64,000 nt of DNA, taken from NCBI GenBank assembly GCA_019637355.1, contig JAHBVT010000001.1, positions 558,001-622,000 on the forward strand, read 5' to 3'. Source of the DNA: Gemmatimonadaceae bacterium. Its GTDB lineage: Bacteria; Gemmatimonadota; Gemmatimonadetes; Gemmatimonadales; Gemmatimonadaceae. The translations under genes were made by a program, and so were the position numbers. The first letter of the stretch is position 1. Every line of letters begins with the position of its first letter. The notes beneath the pieces are model-generated. The model did not search any database, was not told the DNA's origin, and saw only the letters and a list, made by a program, of their open reading frames with translations. Below are positions 1 through 7,631 of the stretch, one piece after another.

Positions 1-31
1 GGCGAATCGCGTGGATACGGGTCTTCGTCAT
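1..31 (-). CDS. Start of an unidentified gene in the pilin operon (partial)
   Basis: Only the first ten codons are present (MTKTRIHAIR) before the left edge of the window. The ATG overlaps the TGA of the preceding PilW-like gene as ATGA, so the two are very probably translationally coupled. From position in a pseudopilin operon it could be a PilX-like or other minor pilin protein, but ten residues cannot show this. Confidence 0.5.
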   Translation of the reverse strand, partial: MTKTRIHAIR

Positions 32-1203
32 GGGATCGTCACCTGATTGCTGATGCGTTGCTGCGAGAGTGTCGGCGTGCAATCCTGCGCCGCGACCGCG
101 TAGCGGTACGTGCTGTCCGGAATGACGTTCGGGTCGTTGAAGATCAGCAGGGTGTCGCCACCAGGGAGCGCGAAGATCGGCTCGCCCCAGTCAGCGATGC
201 TGCCGAAGCGGCGCCAAATCAGATAACGCTCGACGTCGCGTTCACCGGAGTTCTCGTCGACGGAAGGGGCGAACGTGAGGCGGGCGTAGCGAGTGCTGTC
301 GGGGCTGATGCCGGCCACCGCGGTGATCGCCGACGTGAAGAGGGGCTCGTCACCGCAGGTGCGCGTGGAGGACAGCCCCACATTCGGGAGCCGAATCAGG
401 CGGGTCAGAGCCCGGGTCTGTTCCCCCGCGGCCGTGCCAGCGCGGCCATTCGTCACCGTGAAGCTGACCCGGATCGCGCGCACGCTGTCGATCCGCGCGA
501 AGGAGCCCGTATCGCTGTTGGACAGGTGAATGGGGCGCTGGTGTCGCCACGGGAGCGACGCCCGGGGCACGGTGTCGATCCACGTACTGGCTGCCGTGGC
601 GAACGCACGGAAATACCGGAAGAACGGCTCTCCGGGCGTACGCAGGATGTTCGTCGACACCACCTCCGGCGCGAGGTTGTTGATGCGCCGCCAGAGGATG
701 TAGTCGTCTGTGCGCGCCGTCGATGAATCGCGGCCGAAGTAGAAGGTGATGGTCTCTGCCGCCGAGTTCACGCCGCCGACGGTGTAGTTCGTATCCGGAT
801 ACTGCACGCCGCCCGAGAACGGGATGGTGATCTTCGACGTGGTGCGCATCGCCGAGACCGCGCTGTCCGGCGCATCCGCGGAGAAGTACACCGCCTCCAC
901 GTCGCCCGGGGTGTTGGTCCAATAGTTGGCGTTGAAGACCAGCACGCTGTCAGCGATGTACACCAACTGCGGCTGGATGTCCGGCGCCCCTGCGCCCGAC
1001 GTGCGCAGGTCCTTCTCCATCTCGTTGAGCGCGAAGCGACCGTTCTGGTACATCGCCGCCCGTTCGCCGCCGAGCCGGAACCGCCGGCTCTCGCTGCGCA
1101 GCATCGAAAGTGCACCGGCCATCATAAAGCTGAAGATCATAATGGCGATCATCATCTCGACGAGCGTCATTCCGCGCCGCGCGCGCGCCCCACGGGCCCT
1201 CAC
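28..1203 (-). CDS. PilW-like prepilin with type III signal (391 aa)
   Basis: Large minor-pilin/pseudopilin type protein. A basic leader of 11 residues ends in Gly11, followed by Met-Thr-Leu-Val-Glu, so Glu lies at +5 of the mature protein as required by prepilin peptidase and pilus assembly, and a hydrophobic helix runs to about residue 33. The length and the long soluble C-terminal part fit PilW-type priming pilins. A glycine/proline-rich C-terminal third looks like a beta domain. It starts with GTG overlapping the stop of the upstream pilin gene (GTGA) and its own stop overlaps the next ATG, so it is the third gene of a tight operon. Function in pilus priming or a type II secretion pseudopilus tip is inferred from family. 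Confidence 0.85.
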   Translation of the reverse strand: MRARGARARRGMTLVEMMIAIMIFSFMMAGALSMLRSESRRFRLGGERAAMYQNGRFALNEMEKDLRTSGAGAPDIQPQLVYIADSVLVFNANYWTNTPGDVEAVYFSADAPDSAVSAMRTTSKITIPFSGGVQYPDTNYTVGGVNSAAETITFYFGRDSSTARTDDYILWRRINNLAPEVVSTNILRTPGEPFFRYFRAFATAASTWIDTVPRASLPWRHQRPIHLSNSDTGSFARIDSVRAIRVSFTVTNGRAGTAAGEQTRALTRLIRLPNVGLSSTRTCGDEPLFTSAITAVAGISPDSTRYARLTFAPSVDENSGERDVERYLIWRRFGSIADWGEPIFALPGGDTLLIFNDPNVIPDSTYRYAVAAQDCTPTLSQQRISNQVTIP

Positions 1204-1571
1204 GGTGCCGCCACCGTGATGGTCCGCGCGATCGGGGCACGGAGCACCGCGCCCGTGACCGTCACCGTGACCTTCTTGTAGTTCTGCACCGAGTCCTGGA
1301 TGTGCAGGATGGCCGTCGTGCGCGTCAGGTCCAGCATCGTTGCGAAGTCCGTCTCCGTCCCCGCGTAAAGGGAGTCCAACGCACCGTAGCGTGGGTCCGA
1401 CAGGATCTCGTCCGTCCGGTCGGTCACGAGCTGCAGCGCGGCCTGCTCAAGGTCCGCCCGCGCGGCCGTATGCATCGTCCGACCCGTCAGTGTGATCAGT
1501 GACAGAAGCACGACTGTCAAGATGGTCAGCGCGACCACGACCTCGACCAAGGAGAATCCGGATCGGCGCAT
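1200..1571 (-). CDS. PilV/GspI-like prepilin (123 aa)
   Basis: Small pseudopilin. The N-terminus MRRSGFSLVEVV carries the prepilin cleavage site after Gly5, with Phe as the first mature residue and Glu at +5, followed by a hydrophobic helix to about residue 25. Size matches PilV or GspI minor pilins. It overlaps both neighbours: its ATG shares a base with the stop of the upstream pseudopilin (TGATG) and its stop overlaps the GTG of the PilW-like gene. Whether the set serves a type IV pilus or a type II secretion pseudopilus cannot be decided, since the assembly ATPase and secretin genes are outside the window. Confidence 0.85.
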   Translation of the reverse strand: MRRSGFSLVEVVVALTILTVVLLSLITLTGRTMHTAARADLEQAALQLVTDRTDEILSDPRYGALDSLYAGTETDFATMLDLTRTTAILHIQDSVQNYKKVTVTVTGAVLRAPIARTITVAAP

Positions 1572-2140
1572 CAGAAGATCTTGTTCCAGGAGCCAATCGC
1601 GTACGAGTAGGCAGATGCCCGCCCGGTGGAACGCTCGACGACCACGAGTCGTGAATGCTGCGGAAAATTCCCGCCCGGCGTCATCGCCCGCGAGGAGGTG
1701 AGGTACACGCCCCCGGCTTCGCTGGCCGAGCCGTCGCGCCGAAACACCACCGCCGCGCTGCCGTTCACCACCCGCGTGAACGTGATTGCGCTGGTGAGAC
1801 TGCCGCGAGGTGGCGCGTTGCCAATCCCGAACACCACCGACTCGCCCAGCGGTACCACCCGCGTGTGCTCGCCCACGTCGATGCTGCCGTTATTGTTGCG
1901 GTCCTCGTGCACGCGGACGTGGCGCGCCGTCGTGTCAAACGTCACGATCACATCGTGCTGCTGCGTCAGGGCCTGACGCTGGGCGGTCAACACCGTCGTG
2001 CCCACGAGTTGAATCGCGGTGTTCACCCGCGCGCCGGCAATGTCGATGCGCGGCAGGGCAATCATCACGAGTACCCCTACCATCACGAGCACCATCGCGA
2101 GTTCGGCAAGCGTGAATCCGTGACGTCGTGATTGAAGCAT
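1571..2140 (-). CDS. FimT/GspH-family pseudopilin (189 aa)
   Basis: First gene of the pilin operon. Cleavage site RRHG|FTLAE (after Gly8, Glu at +5) and a hydrophobic N-terminal helix to about residue 29 identify a prepilin; the beta-rich remainder and length fit FimT/GspH minor pseudopilins. The ATG is preceded by a strong ribosome binding site (GAGGAGG, 7 bases upstream), which fixes the start. Its stop overlaps the ATG of the PilV-like gene. Upstream lies a good sigma70-like promoter about 90 bases away. Confidence 0.88.
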   Translation of the reverse strand: MLQSRRHGFTLAELAMVLVMVGVLVMIALPRIDIAGARVNTAIQLVGTTVLTAQRQALTQQHDVIVTFDTTARHVRVHEDRNNNGSIDVGEHTRVVPLGESVVFGIGNAPPRGSLTSAITFTRVVNGSAAVVFRRDGSASEAGGVYLTSSRAMTPGGNFPQHSRLVVVERSTGRASAYSYAIGSWNKIF

Positions 2141-2231
2141 CGCAAACCTCCTCTACCGAAGAGCGGGAGCGCCCGGGTGAACCGGTGGCACACGGCAAGC
2201 CTGCCGCCGAAGCACTCCCGTCCCACTGGGC

Positions 2232-2260
2232 ATACTACGCGCCAGCCACCGGGCGGGCAA
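2232..2260 (-). promoter_or_regulatory. Predicted sigma70-type promoter of the pilin operon
   Basis: Reading the minus strand, TTGCCC (2260-2255) and TAGTAT (2237-2232) are separated by exactly 17 bases. It points at the FimT-like gene and leaves a leader of about 85 bases that ends in a strong ribosome binding site. It is one of the few promoters in the window with both hexamers recognisable. Confidence 0.55.
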
Positions 2261-2380
2261 CGCGAAACTATCACATCGTGGTAGCCACGGGGCCCACCGT
2301 ACGCGGGCGACGGCGCGGGTCCGGGACGGCCCACAACTATATTGAAGGGAATCTACCACCAATGGAGTTCGCTCGTCATT

Positions 2381-3517
2381 ATGTCTGACACCCTCCAGGC
2401 CCGCCTCGCCGAGGCGCTCGCCCCGCTCGCCAATCCCCGCACCGGCGCCTCGCTATACCAGACGCAGCAGGTGCGCGACATCGCCGTCACCCGCGACGGC
2501 AAGGTCCGCGTGACCCTGCTGCTCGCTGCCAACGACGACCCCACGCTGGCGCGCCAGGTGCGCCAAGCCCTCGAGCGCGTCGACGGCGTCGCCGAGGTCC
2601 GCGTGGACGTGAAGGACAGCGCCGAGCCGGCCCCGGGCGGCCAGTACGCGCCCGAGGGCAAGCCCAACCACGTCGCCAAGGCGCGTGCCCTCCCCGTGAT
2701 GGGCGAACAGGCCCCGCCCCGCACACCCGCGACTCCGCAGCCGGTCGCCTACCCACAACTCGGTCGCATCATCGCCGTGTCCTCCGGTAAGGGTGGCGTG
2801 GGCAAGAGCACCGTCACGACCAACCTCGCGATCTCTTTGGCCAAACAGGGGTATCACGTAGGGCTGATGGACGCCGACATCTACGGCCCGAACATCCCGC
2901 GGATGATGGGCGTGGACGAAGCGCCGCCGGTGGTGGACGACAAGATCCAGCCGCTGGTGGCCCACGGCGTCAAGGTCATCTCGCTCGGTTTCCTCATTGA
3001 GCGTGACCAGCCCGCCATCTGGCGCGGCCCAATCGTGATGAAGATCATCACCCAGTTCCTGCGCGATGTGAACTGGGGCCGCTTGGATTTCCTGTTCGTC
3101 GATATGCCCCCGGGCACGGGTGACGCGCAGCTCTCGCTGGTGCAGGCCACGCAGGTGGCGGGGGCGATCATCGTCACCACGCCGCAGGAAGTCGCCGTCG
3201 GCGACGCGCTCCGCGGCGCCAAGATGTTCCAGCGTGTCGGCGTGCCGGTGCTCGGCGTCGTCGAGAATATGAGTTACTTCGAATCCCCGGAGACGGGGAA
3301 GCCGATGGCCATCTTCGGGACGGGCGGTGGCAAGCGCCTCGCCGACGAACTGGAGGTGCCGCTGCTCGGCGAAGTGCCGCTATACCCGCCCGTGCTCGAA
3401 GGCGCGGACCGCGGCGCGCCCATCGTGGTCAGTGGGCCCGAGTCGACGGCCGCCCGAAAGCTCACCGAGATCGCCGGTCGCATCGTCTCCGCACTGGGGG
3501 TGGGTGCGCCGGCCTGA
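2381..3517 (+). CDS. mrp: Mrp/ApbC-family P-loop ATPase, cysteine-free
   Basis: Mrp/NBP35-family ATPase of 378 aa, usually a scaffold or carrier for iron-sulfur clusters. An N-terminal MIP18/DUF59 domain (about residues 1-80) is followed by a Pro-rich linker and the ATPase domain with the deviant Walker A GKGGVGKST (136-144), the DADIYGPNIP segment and the VDMPPGTGD Walker B segment. In most Mrp proteins a Cys pair near the ENMSYF motif binds the cluster; here that stretch reads ESPETGKP, and I find no cysteine anywhere in the translation. ATG at 2381 is preferred over an upstream in-frame TTG (2342) because the domain starts there and GGAG lies upstream. A possible -10 (TATATT) is at 2338. 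An 18-base gap leads to the nitrilase gene. Confidence 0.93.
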   Translation: MSDTLQARLAEALAPLANPRTGASLYQTQQVRDIAVTRDGKVRVTLLLAANDDPTLARQVRQALERVDGVAEVRVDVKDSAEPAPGGQYAPEGKPNHVAKARALPVMGEQAPPRTPATPQPVAYPQLGRIIAVSSGKGGVGKSTVTTNLAISLAKQGYHVGLMDADIYGPNIPRMMGVDEAPPVVDDKIQPLVAHGVKVISLGFLIERDQPAIWRGPIVMKIITQFLRDVNWGRLDFLFVDMPPGTGDAQLSLVQATQVAGAIIVTTPQEVAVGDALRGAKMFQRVGVPVLGVVENMSYFESPETGKPMAIFGTGGGKRLADELEVPLLGEVPLYPPVLEGADRGAPIVVSGPESTAARKLTEIAGRIVSALGVGAPA

Positions 3518-3535
3518 CCTCAACCCGGAGTCAGG

Positions 3536-4420
3536 ATGGACGAACGGATCCGCGTCGCCACGCTGCAGTACCACATCCGCCAGGTCGAGACCTTCGACCA
3601 GTTCGCCGCCCAGGTCACGGGCCTCGTCGAGACGGCCGCCGACTACAAGTGCAAGCTGGTGCTCTTCCCTGAGTACTTCACGCTGCAGTTGCTCACGCTC
3701 GGTGACGTCCGCTCCGACATCAAGCAGCAGGTGCGCCGTCTTGCCGGCTACGTCGAGCGCTACGTGGAACTGTTCAGCGCGCTCACGAAGAAGCACAAGC
3801 TCTACGTCTGCGCCGGCACCATCCCGGTCGCCGAGGACGACGACATCTACAACGAGAGCTTCTTCTTCGGCCCCGACGGCTCGCACCGCGTGCAGCCCAA
3901 GCTGCATATGACGCGCTTCGAGAACGAGGAGTGGATCGTCAAGCCGCGGAGCCGCCTCAAGCTCTTCGACACCGCGCTTGGCAAGGTCGCCATTGCCATC
4001 TGCTACGACGTGCAGTTCCCCGAGATCGCGCGCGCCGCCGCGCGGCGTGGCGCCAAGATCCTGCTCGTGCCCAGTTGCACCGACGACCGCCAGGGAATGC
4101 TGCGCGTGCGCTACTGCGCGCAGGCCCGCGCCATCGAGAACCAGATGTTCGTCATCACCTCGCACACGGTGGGTTCGCTGCCGATGGTGCCGGCGGTGTC
4201 GCTCAACTACGGGCAGGCGGCCATCCTCACGCCCAGCGACTTCCCCTTCGCGCGCGACGGCATCCTCGCCGAGGGCATCCCCAACCAGGAGACGATGGTC
4301 ATCGCTGAGCTGGAGATGGGCGCCATCCAGCGCGCGCGCTCCTCGGGAACGGTGTTGCCGCTGCTCGACTCCGAGCGCACTGCGAGCCTGGTCGCCGAGG
4401 TCGACGAGGAGTCGCTGTGA
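3536..4420 (+). CDS. Carbon-nitrogen hydrolase (nitrilase superfamily), 294 aa
   Basis: Cytoplasmic C-N hydrolase. The catalytic triad is visible: Glu46 in LFPEYF, Lys122 in QPKLHMTRFE and Cys156 in AICYDVQFPE. The family hydrolyses amides, carbamoyl groups or nitriles; the substrate cannot be read from sequence. The ATG follows the Mrp gene by 18 bases, and the stop overlaps the GTG start of a GNAT gene (GTGA), so hydrolase and acetyltransferase are made together. Proteins that fuse a GNAT domain to a nitrilase domain are known, which suggests these two act on one substrate or in one complex. Confidence 0.92.
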   Translation: MDERIRVATLQYHIRQVETFDQFAAQVTGLVETAADYKCKLVLFPEYFTLQLLTLGDVRSDIKQQVRRLAGYVERYVELFSALTKKHKLYVCAGTIPVAEDDDIYNESFFFGPDGSHRVQPKLHMTRFENEEWIVKPRSRLKLFDTALGKVAIAICYDVQFPEIARAAARRGAKILLVPSCTDDRQGMLRVRYCAQARAIENQMFVITSHTVGSLPMVPAVSLNYGQAAILTPSDFPFARDGILAEGIPNQETMVIAELEMGAIQRARSSGTVLPLLDSERTASLVAEVDEESL

Positions 4421-5100
4421 TTTCGCCGGACACCCCGCCGCGACGGCGCTATGTGAAGGTGCGCCAGGTGGAGTCGCGCGACTTTCCCGGCATCACAGCG
4501 CTCTGCAACCGCACCTACCCGAACTCTCCGCCGTGGAGCGAAACGCAGCTTTCGCGGCACCTCGAGATCTTTCCCGAGGGCCAGCTCGTCGCGGTGGACC
4601 GCGGATCGGAAGTCGTGGGCTACGCCGCCAGCCTCATCGTCTTCTGGGACGACTACGAGATGCATTCGCCCTGGAAGGAGTTCACCGACAGCGGGATGTT
4701 CACCAATCACGACCCGGCCCAAGGGCGCACGCTGTACGGCGCCGAGGTGATGGTGCATCCGGAGATTCGCGGCAGCGGCATTGGCGGCAAGCTCTATGAG
4801 GCCCGCCGGGCGTTGGCCGAGCGACTCGGCCTGCTACGCATCCGTGCCGGCGCGCGTCTGCGTGGCTTCCACAAGCACGCCGCCAAGATGAGTGCGGAAG
4901 AGTATGTGCGCCGCGTCACCCGTAAGTCGTTGCGCGACCCCACGCTGTCCTTCCAGATCAACCGGGGATTCCACGTGCTCGCGGTGGTCCCGGGCTATCT
5001 CAAGTTCGATCCGGAGTCGCTGGGCTGGGCTGCAGTCATTGAGTGGCTGAACCCACAGGTGGCCACGCCGGCCGATCGGGCCGCCGTGCCACGCTGGTAA
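4417..5100 (+). CDS. GNAT-family N-acetyltransferase (227 aa)
   Basis: Acetyl-CoA-dependent acyltransferase of the GNAT fold. The acetyl-CoA loop region is the segment VMVHPEIRGSGIGGKLYEA at about residues 111-129, with the R/Q-x-x-G-x-G/A type motif (RGSGIGG). A second conserved block near FHKHAAKMSAEEYV matches the GNAT part of bifunctional GNAT/nitrilase proteins. The GTG start overlaps the upstream hydrolase stop. The acceptor is unknown. It ends four bases before the convergent bactofilin-like gene. Confidence 0.85.
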   Translation: MISPDTPPRRRYVKVRQVESRDFPGITALCNRTYPNSPPWSETQLSRHLEIFPEGQLVAVDRGSEVVGYAASLIVFWDDYEMHSPWKEFTDSGMFTNHDPAQGRTLYGAEVMVHPEIRGSGIGGKLYEARRALAERLGLLRIRAGARLRGFHKHAAKMSAEEYVRRVTRKSLRDPTLSFQINRGFHVLAVVPGYLKFDPESLGWAAVIEWLNPQVATPADRAAVPRW

Positions 5101-5103
5101 GCC

Positions 5104-6162
5104 TTACTTCGCGCTCGCCTCGGGGCGGGCAGGAACCGGTCGGCGCGCTGCGGCGATGCCGCCAATCGGCGTAGGCGTCTGCCACCCGCCAGCCGTAGCC
5201 ACGGGAGCGGCCGGGCGGCGCTGCGAGAGCCGTAGCAACACGATGGCACCGAGGCCAGCCGTTGCCGCCACCCAGGTGACACCGAGCGCGAACGCGCGCG
5301 CCAGGATCGCCGCGCCACCGGCGGACTGCAGCGCCGCCGCGAGGATCCACGGGGCGAAGAGCACCACGGTCCCCGGCACCAGCGCGCGCAGCAGGGCGGC
5401 GCGGTCGTTGCCGCTGGAGTGCCGGAAGGCCGCGCGGCCGAGCAGCAGGGCCACCGACAGCCAGCCCAAGGTCACGAGGCCGACCATCGCGATCGGAGCC
5501 GCCACCAGCACGAAGGGAATCAGCAGGATGCCGACCAAGGTCACCGCGAGGGCCGCGGCCGCGAGCAAGACAATCGGGAGGAAGCCGAGCTGGCCGGCCA
5601 CGCCTACGAGGAAGGCCTTGCCAAAGTCCTGCTCCAACACGCCTGCCACGGCGTCGAGCTGCCGGCCCGACAGCACAAGCGCAATCAGGGCCAGTGTCAG
5701 CACCATCACACCCCATCCGCCGGCCAGCGTCAGTGCCTCGGCCGTGCTGCGCGGCGGCGGCGCCACGCGCGCGGCGGCCACGGGCTTCGCGCCAATCGCC
5801 CCGCGCACGCGGCCGCCCTCGACGATCACACGGCCGCGCCAGGCGCTGGCCGAGCCGTGCACGTCGGCACCGTCGCGGACCGTCACGTCACCGAAGATGG
5901 CGCTGACACTGCCGAGCACCGTGCCCCGGATGTCCGCATCGCCACGCAGGACAACGACAGGGCCGCGGACGGTATCGCCCGCGGCCACGAGGCCGGTCTC
6001 GCCGACTTTATAGAAGCCCCGGAACTCGCCGCTCAGTCCGAGCGCGCGCAGGGCAGAGGTGGTGGAGTCATCCAGGGCGCCGACGCTGGTTTGCGCGGTA
6101 GCCGGAACGAAGGCCGCGACGCCGAGGACGGCGGCGGCACTGAGGCGGAGCAGGAGTCGCAT
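5104..6162 (-). CDS. Bactofilin-like (polymer-forming) domain protein with membrane segments
   Basis: A 352-aa exported or membrane protein. The signal-like N-terminus MRLLLRLSAAAVLGVAAFVPATA ends near residue 24 (in pieces: MRLLLRLS, then AAAVLGVAAF). Residues about 55-120 form short repeats such as GPVVVLRGDADIRGTVLG and GDVTVRDGADVHG, the right-handed beta-helix pattern of bactofilin/DUF583 domains. At least five hydrophobic segments follow from about residue 145 to 325. It is the third gene of a sigma/anti-sigma operon, starting five bases after the anti-sigma stop, so it may be the envelope component whose state is sensed or a target of the sigma factor. The start was chosen at the signal peptide; an open frame upstream overlaps the anti-sigma gene and is not used. 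Confidence 0.75.
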   Translation of the reverse strand: MRLLLRLSAAAVLGVAAFVPATAQTSVGALDDSTTSALRALGLSGEFRGFYKVGETGLVAAGDTVRGPVVVLRGDADIRGTVLGSVSAIFGDVTVRDGADVHGSASAWRGRVIVEGGRVRGAIGAKPVAAARVAPPPRSTAEALTLAGGWGVMVLTLALIALVLSGRQLDAVAGVLEQDFGKAFLVGVAGQLGFLPIVLLAAAALAVTLVGILLIPFVLVAAPIAMVGLVTLGWLSVALLLGRAAFRHSSGNDRAALLRALVPGTVVLFAPWILAAALQSAGGAAILARAFALGVTWVAATAGLGAIVLLRLSQRRPAAPVATAGGWQTPTPIGGIAAARRPVPARPEASAK

Positions 6163-6166
6163 TGGC

Positions 6167-6736
6167 TCAGCCCCGGTTGGCGCGAGCCGCCGCAGCCAGC
6201 CGGCGGAAGGCGAGCACCGCGAAGATCGCGGTACCGGCCAGGGCAGTGGCTCCAGCCGCGACGGTCGTGCCGTCGCCGAGCGCCCCGACCGCCGCGCGGA
6301 CCGTGGCGCCGATGGCGCCCCAAGCCCCGCGTCCACCCTGCTCGAGCGCCGCGCCGGCGCTCCAGCCCAGGAGATCCATCCGGAACGCCAGCCACAGCGC
6401 CGTTCCCGACACCGTCGTGGCCGCGATGCCCGCCGCGGCCGCCGCCAGCACCCGCATTCCCGTGGTCTCGGGAATGAGGCGCCGCGCTGAATCCGCCAGC
6501 GCCACGTGCCACGGTTCAATGACCTGCACCTGCGTCATCACGCGATCGGCAAAGCCGTGCCGCGGTGCGAAGTGGGGCAGGGCATCCAGCTGTCCCGCGA
6601 TGCCCTGGAGCGTCGCGAGTTGCGCGCTGCACTCGGGGCAGGTCTCGACGTGCGCCTTCAGCGGCGCCAGGCCGAAGCCGGCGTCGCTGTCTACCAACAG
6701 GTCGAGTTCTTGGGGAAGCAGGTGGCGGTGGTGCAT
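6167..6736 (-). CDS. Anti-sigma factor with zinc-binding (ZAS/zf-HC2) motif
   Basis: A 189-aa membrane protein with the H-x3-C-x2-C motif of zinc anti-sigma factors at His29, Cys33 and Cys36, and two hydrophobic stretches near residues 90-115 and 145-175. Such proteins hold a cognate ECF sigma factor at the membrane until an envelope signal releases it. It lies 237 bases downstream of an ECF sigma gene in the same direction, has its own ribosome binding site (AGGAG 6 bases from ATG), and is followed by a bactofilin-like membrane protein. The pairing with the sigma factor is inferred from position. Confidence 0.85.
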   Translation of the reverse strand: MHHRHLLPQELDLLVDSDAGFGLAPLKAHVETCPECSAQLATLQGIAGQLDALPHFAPRHGFADRVMTQVQVIEPWHVALADSARRLIPETTGMRVLAAAAAGIAATTVSGTALWLAFRMDLLGWSAGAALEQGGRGAWGAIGATVRAAVGALGDGTTVAAGATALAGTAIFAVLAFRRLAAAARANRG

Positions 6737-6783
6737 TGGGTCTCCTGAGGCGTGTACGCGGGGCGGATGGAATCGGTTTCAGC

Positions 6784-6966
6784 CTTGCGGGTGGGAGGGG
6801 GGAGGTGGGGAGGGGGGTGAGGGCGGGGAGGCGGGAGGTGTGAGGCGGCTGGGAGGAGCGAGATGGCGGTTCGGACTCTGTTCGGTATCATCTCCCAACC
6901 ATATCCCCTCTCCCAACCGTCTCCCTTCTCCCCTCTCCCTGCCGTCACCCTCCTCCCCCTCTCCCA
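6784..6966 (-). repeat. G/C-tract repeat between sigma and anti-sigma genes
   Basis: The gap between the sigma and anti-sigma genes is mostly low-complexity. On the plus strand 6789-6860 is almost all G-runs (for example GGTGGGAGGGGGGAGG) and 6891-6966 is almost all C/T. The 10-mer CCCCTCTCCC occurs at 6905-6914, 6930-6939 and 6956-6965, spaced 25-26 bases. In the operon transcript the G-rich half comes first (GGGAGAGGGG x3) and the C-rich half second, so the two could pair as a long imperfect stem around a roughly 30-base loop, or the first could form a G-quadruplex. Confidence 0.8.
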
Positions 6967-6973
6967 TCTCGCG

Positions 6974-7579
6974 CTATTCCCGAAGATGCTCCAACTCATC
7001 CCTCAACTGATGTCGTGCCCGGTGGATGTACGTCTTCACCGTCCCGAGAGGCAGGTCGAGCGTGGCGGCGATTTCCTCGTAACTCCGCCCCTCGACGTGC
7101 CGGAGCATGATGCAGTTTCGGTACTCCGGCCTGAGCTTCGCGATGGCCCGTTCGATGATGGTTCCCAGTTCGCGGGAGGCGAGTTCATCGAGGGGGGATT
7201 CGCCTTGGTCGGCGAGCTCGAAGGAGCTGGCTTCGATCTCCGAGGCGGTGCTGGCGTGCGGCGAGCCGTCCATCGAGATGGTGTCGAGCTGCCGCTTGCG
7301 CAGCGCGTCGATCGCGACGTTGTTGGCGATCTTGAACAGCCAGCTCGAGAACTTGAACTCGGGCCGATATTTGTCGAGGTGGTTGAGGACCTTGATGAAC
7401 GAATCTTGCGCGAGGTCCTCGGCGGCGGCGCTGTCGCGCACCATCCGGTAGATGAGCGAAAAGACCGGACGCTCATAGCGCCGGATCAGCTCACGGAACG
7501 CGCTCTCGTTGCCGCGCTGGGCGAGGCTGACGACGTCCGCGTCGGGAAGGTTAGGAAGATCGAGGGGGGAGCGCGCCAT
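6974..7579 (-). CDS. ECF-type RNA polymerase sigma factor (201 aa)
   Basis: Sigma-70 family, ECF group. Region 2 includes AFRELIRRYERPVFSLIYRM and DLAQDSFIKVLNHLDKY, and region 4 includes ILRPEYR-type residues with the helix-turn-helix RSYEEIAATLDLPLGTVKTYIHRA. The central linker is longer than in minimal ECF factors (about residues 95-130). ATG at 7579 is used; a longer frame upstream would run through the divergent ubiE start. It is head of an operon with a ZAS anti-sigma factor and a bactofilin-like protein. Only 52 bases separate it from the divergent ubiE gene, so the two promoters must overlap or abut. Confidence 0.92.
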   Translation of the reverse strand: MARSPLDLPNLPDADVVSLAQRGNESAFRELIRRYERPVFSLIYRMVRDSAAAEDLAQDSFIKVLNHLDKYRPEFKFSSWLFKIANNVAIDALRKRQLDTISMDGSPHASTASEIEASSFELADQGESPLDELASRELGTIIERAIAKLRPEYRNCIMLRHVEGRSYEEIAATLDLPLGTVKTYIHRARHQLRDELEHLRE

Positions 7580-7631
7580 TCTCTGGACAGAAACTTGCCC
7601 GGCGTGAGCGTAACGGGCAACTTTCCTCTCT

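Noticed and set aside
6905-6965. Three direct repeats with about 15-base spacers, CRISPR-like at first sight
   Set aside because: Repeats are only 10 bases, and the spacers are the same C/T low-complexity text; no cas genes nearby.
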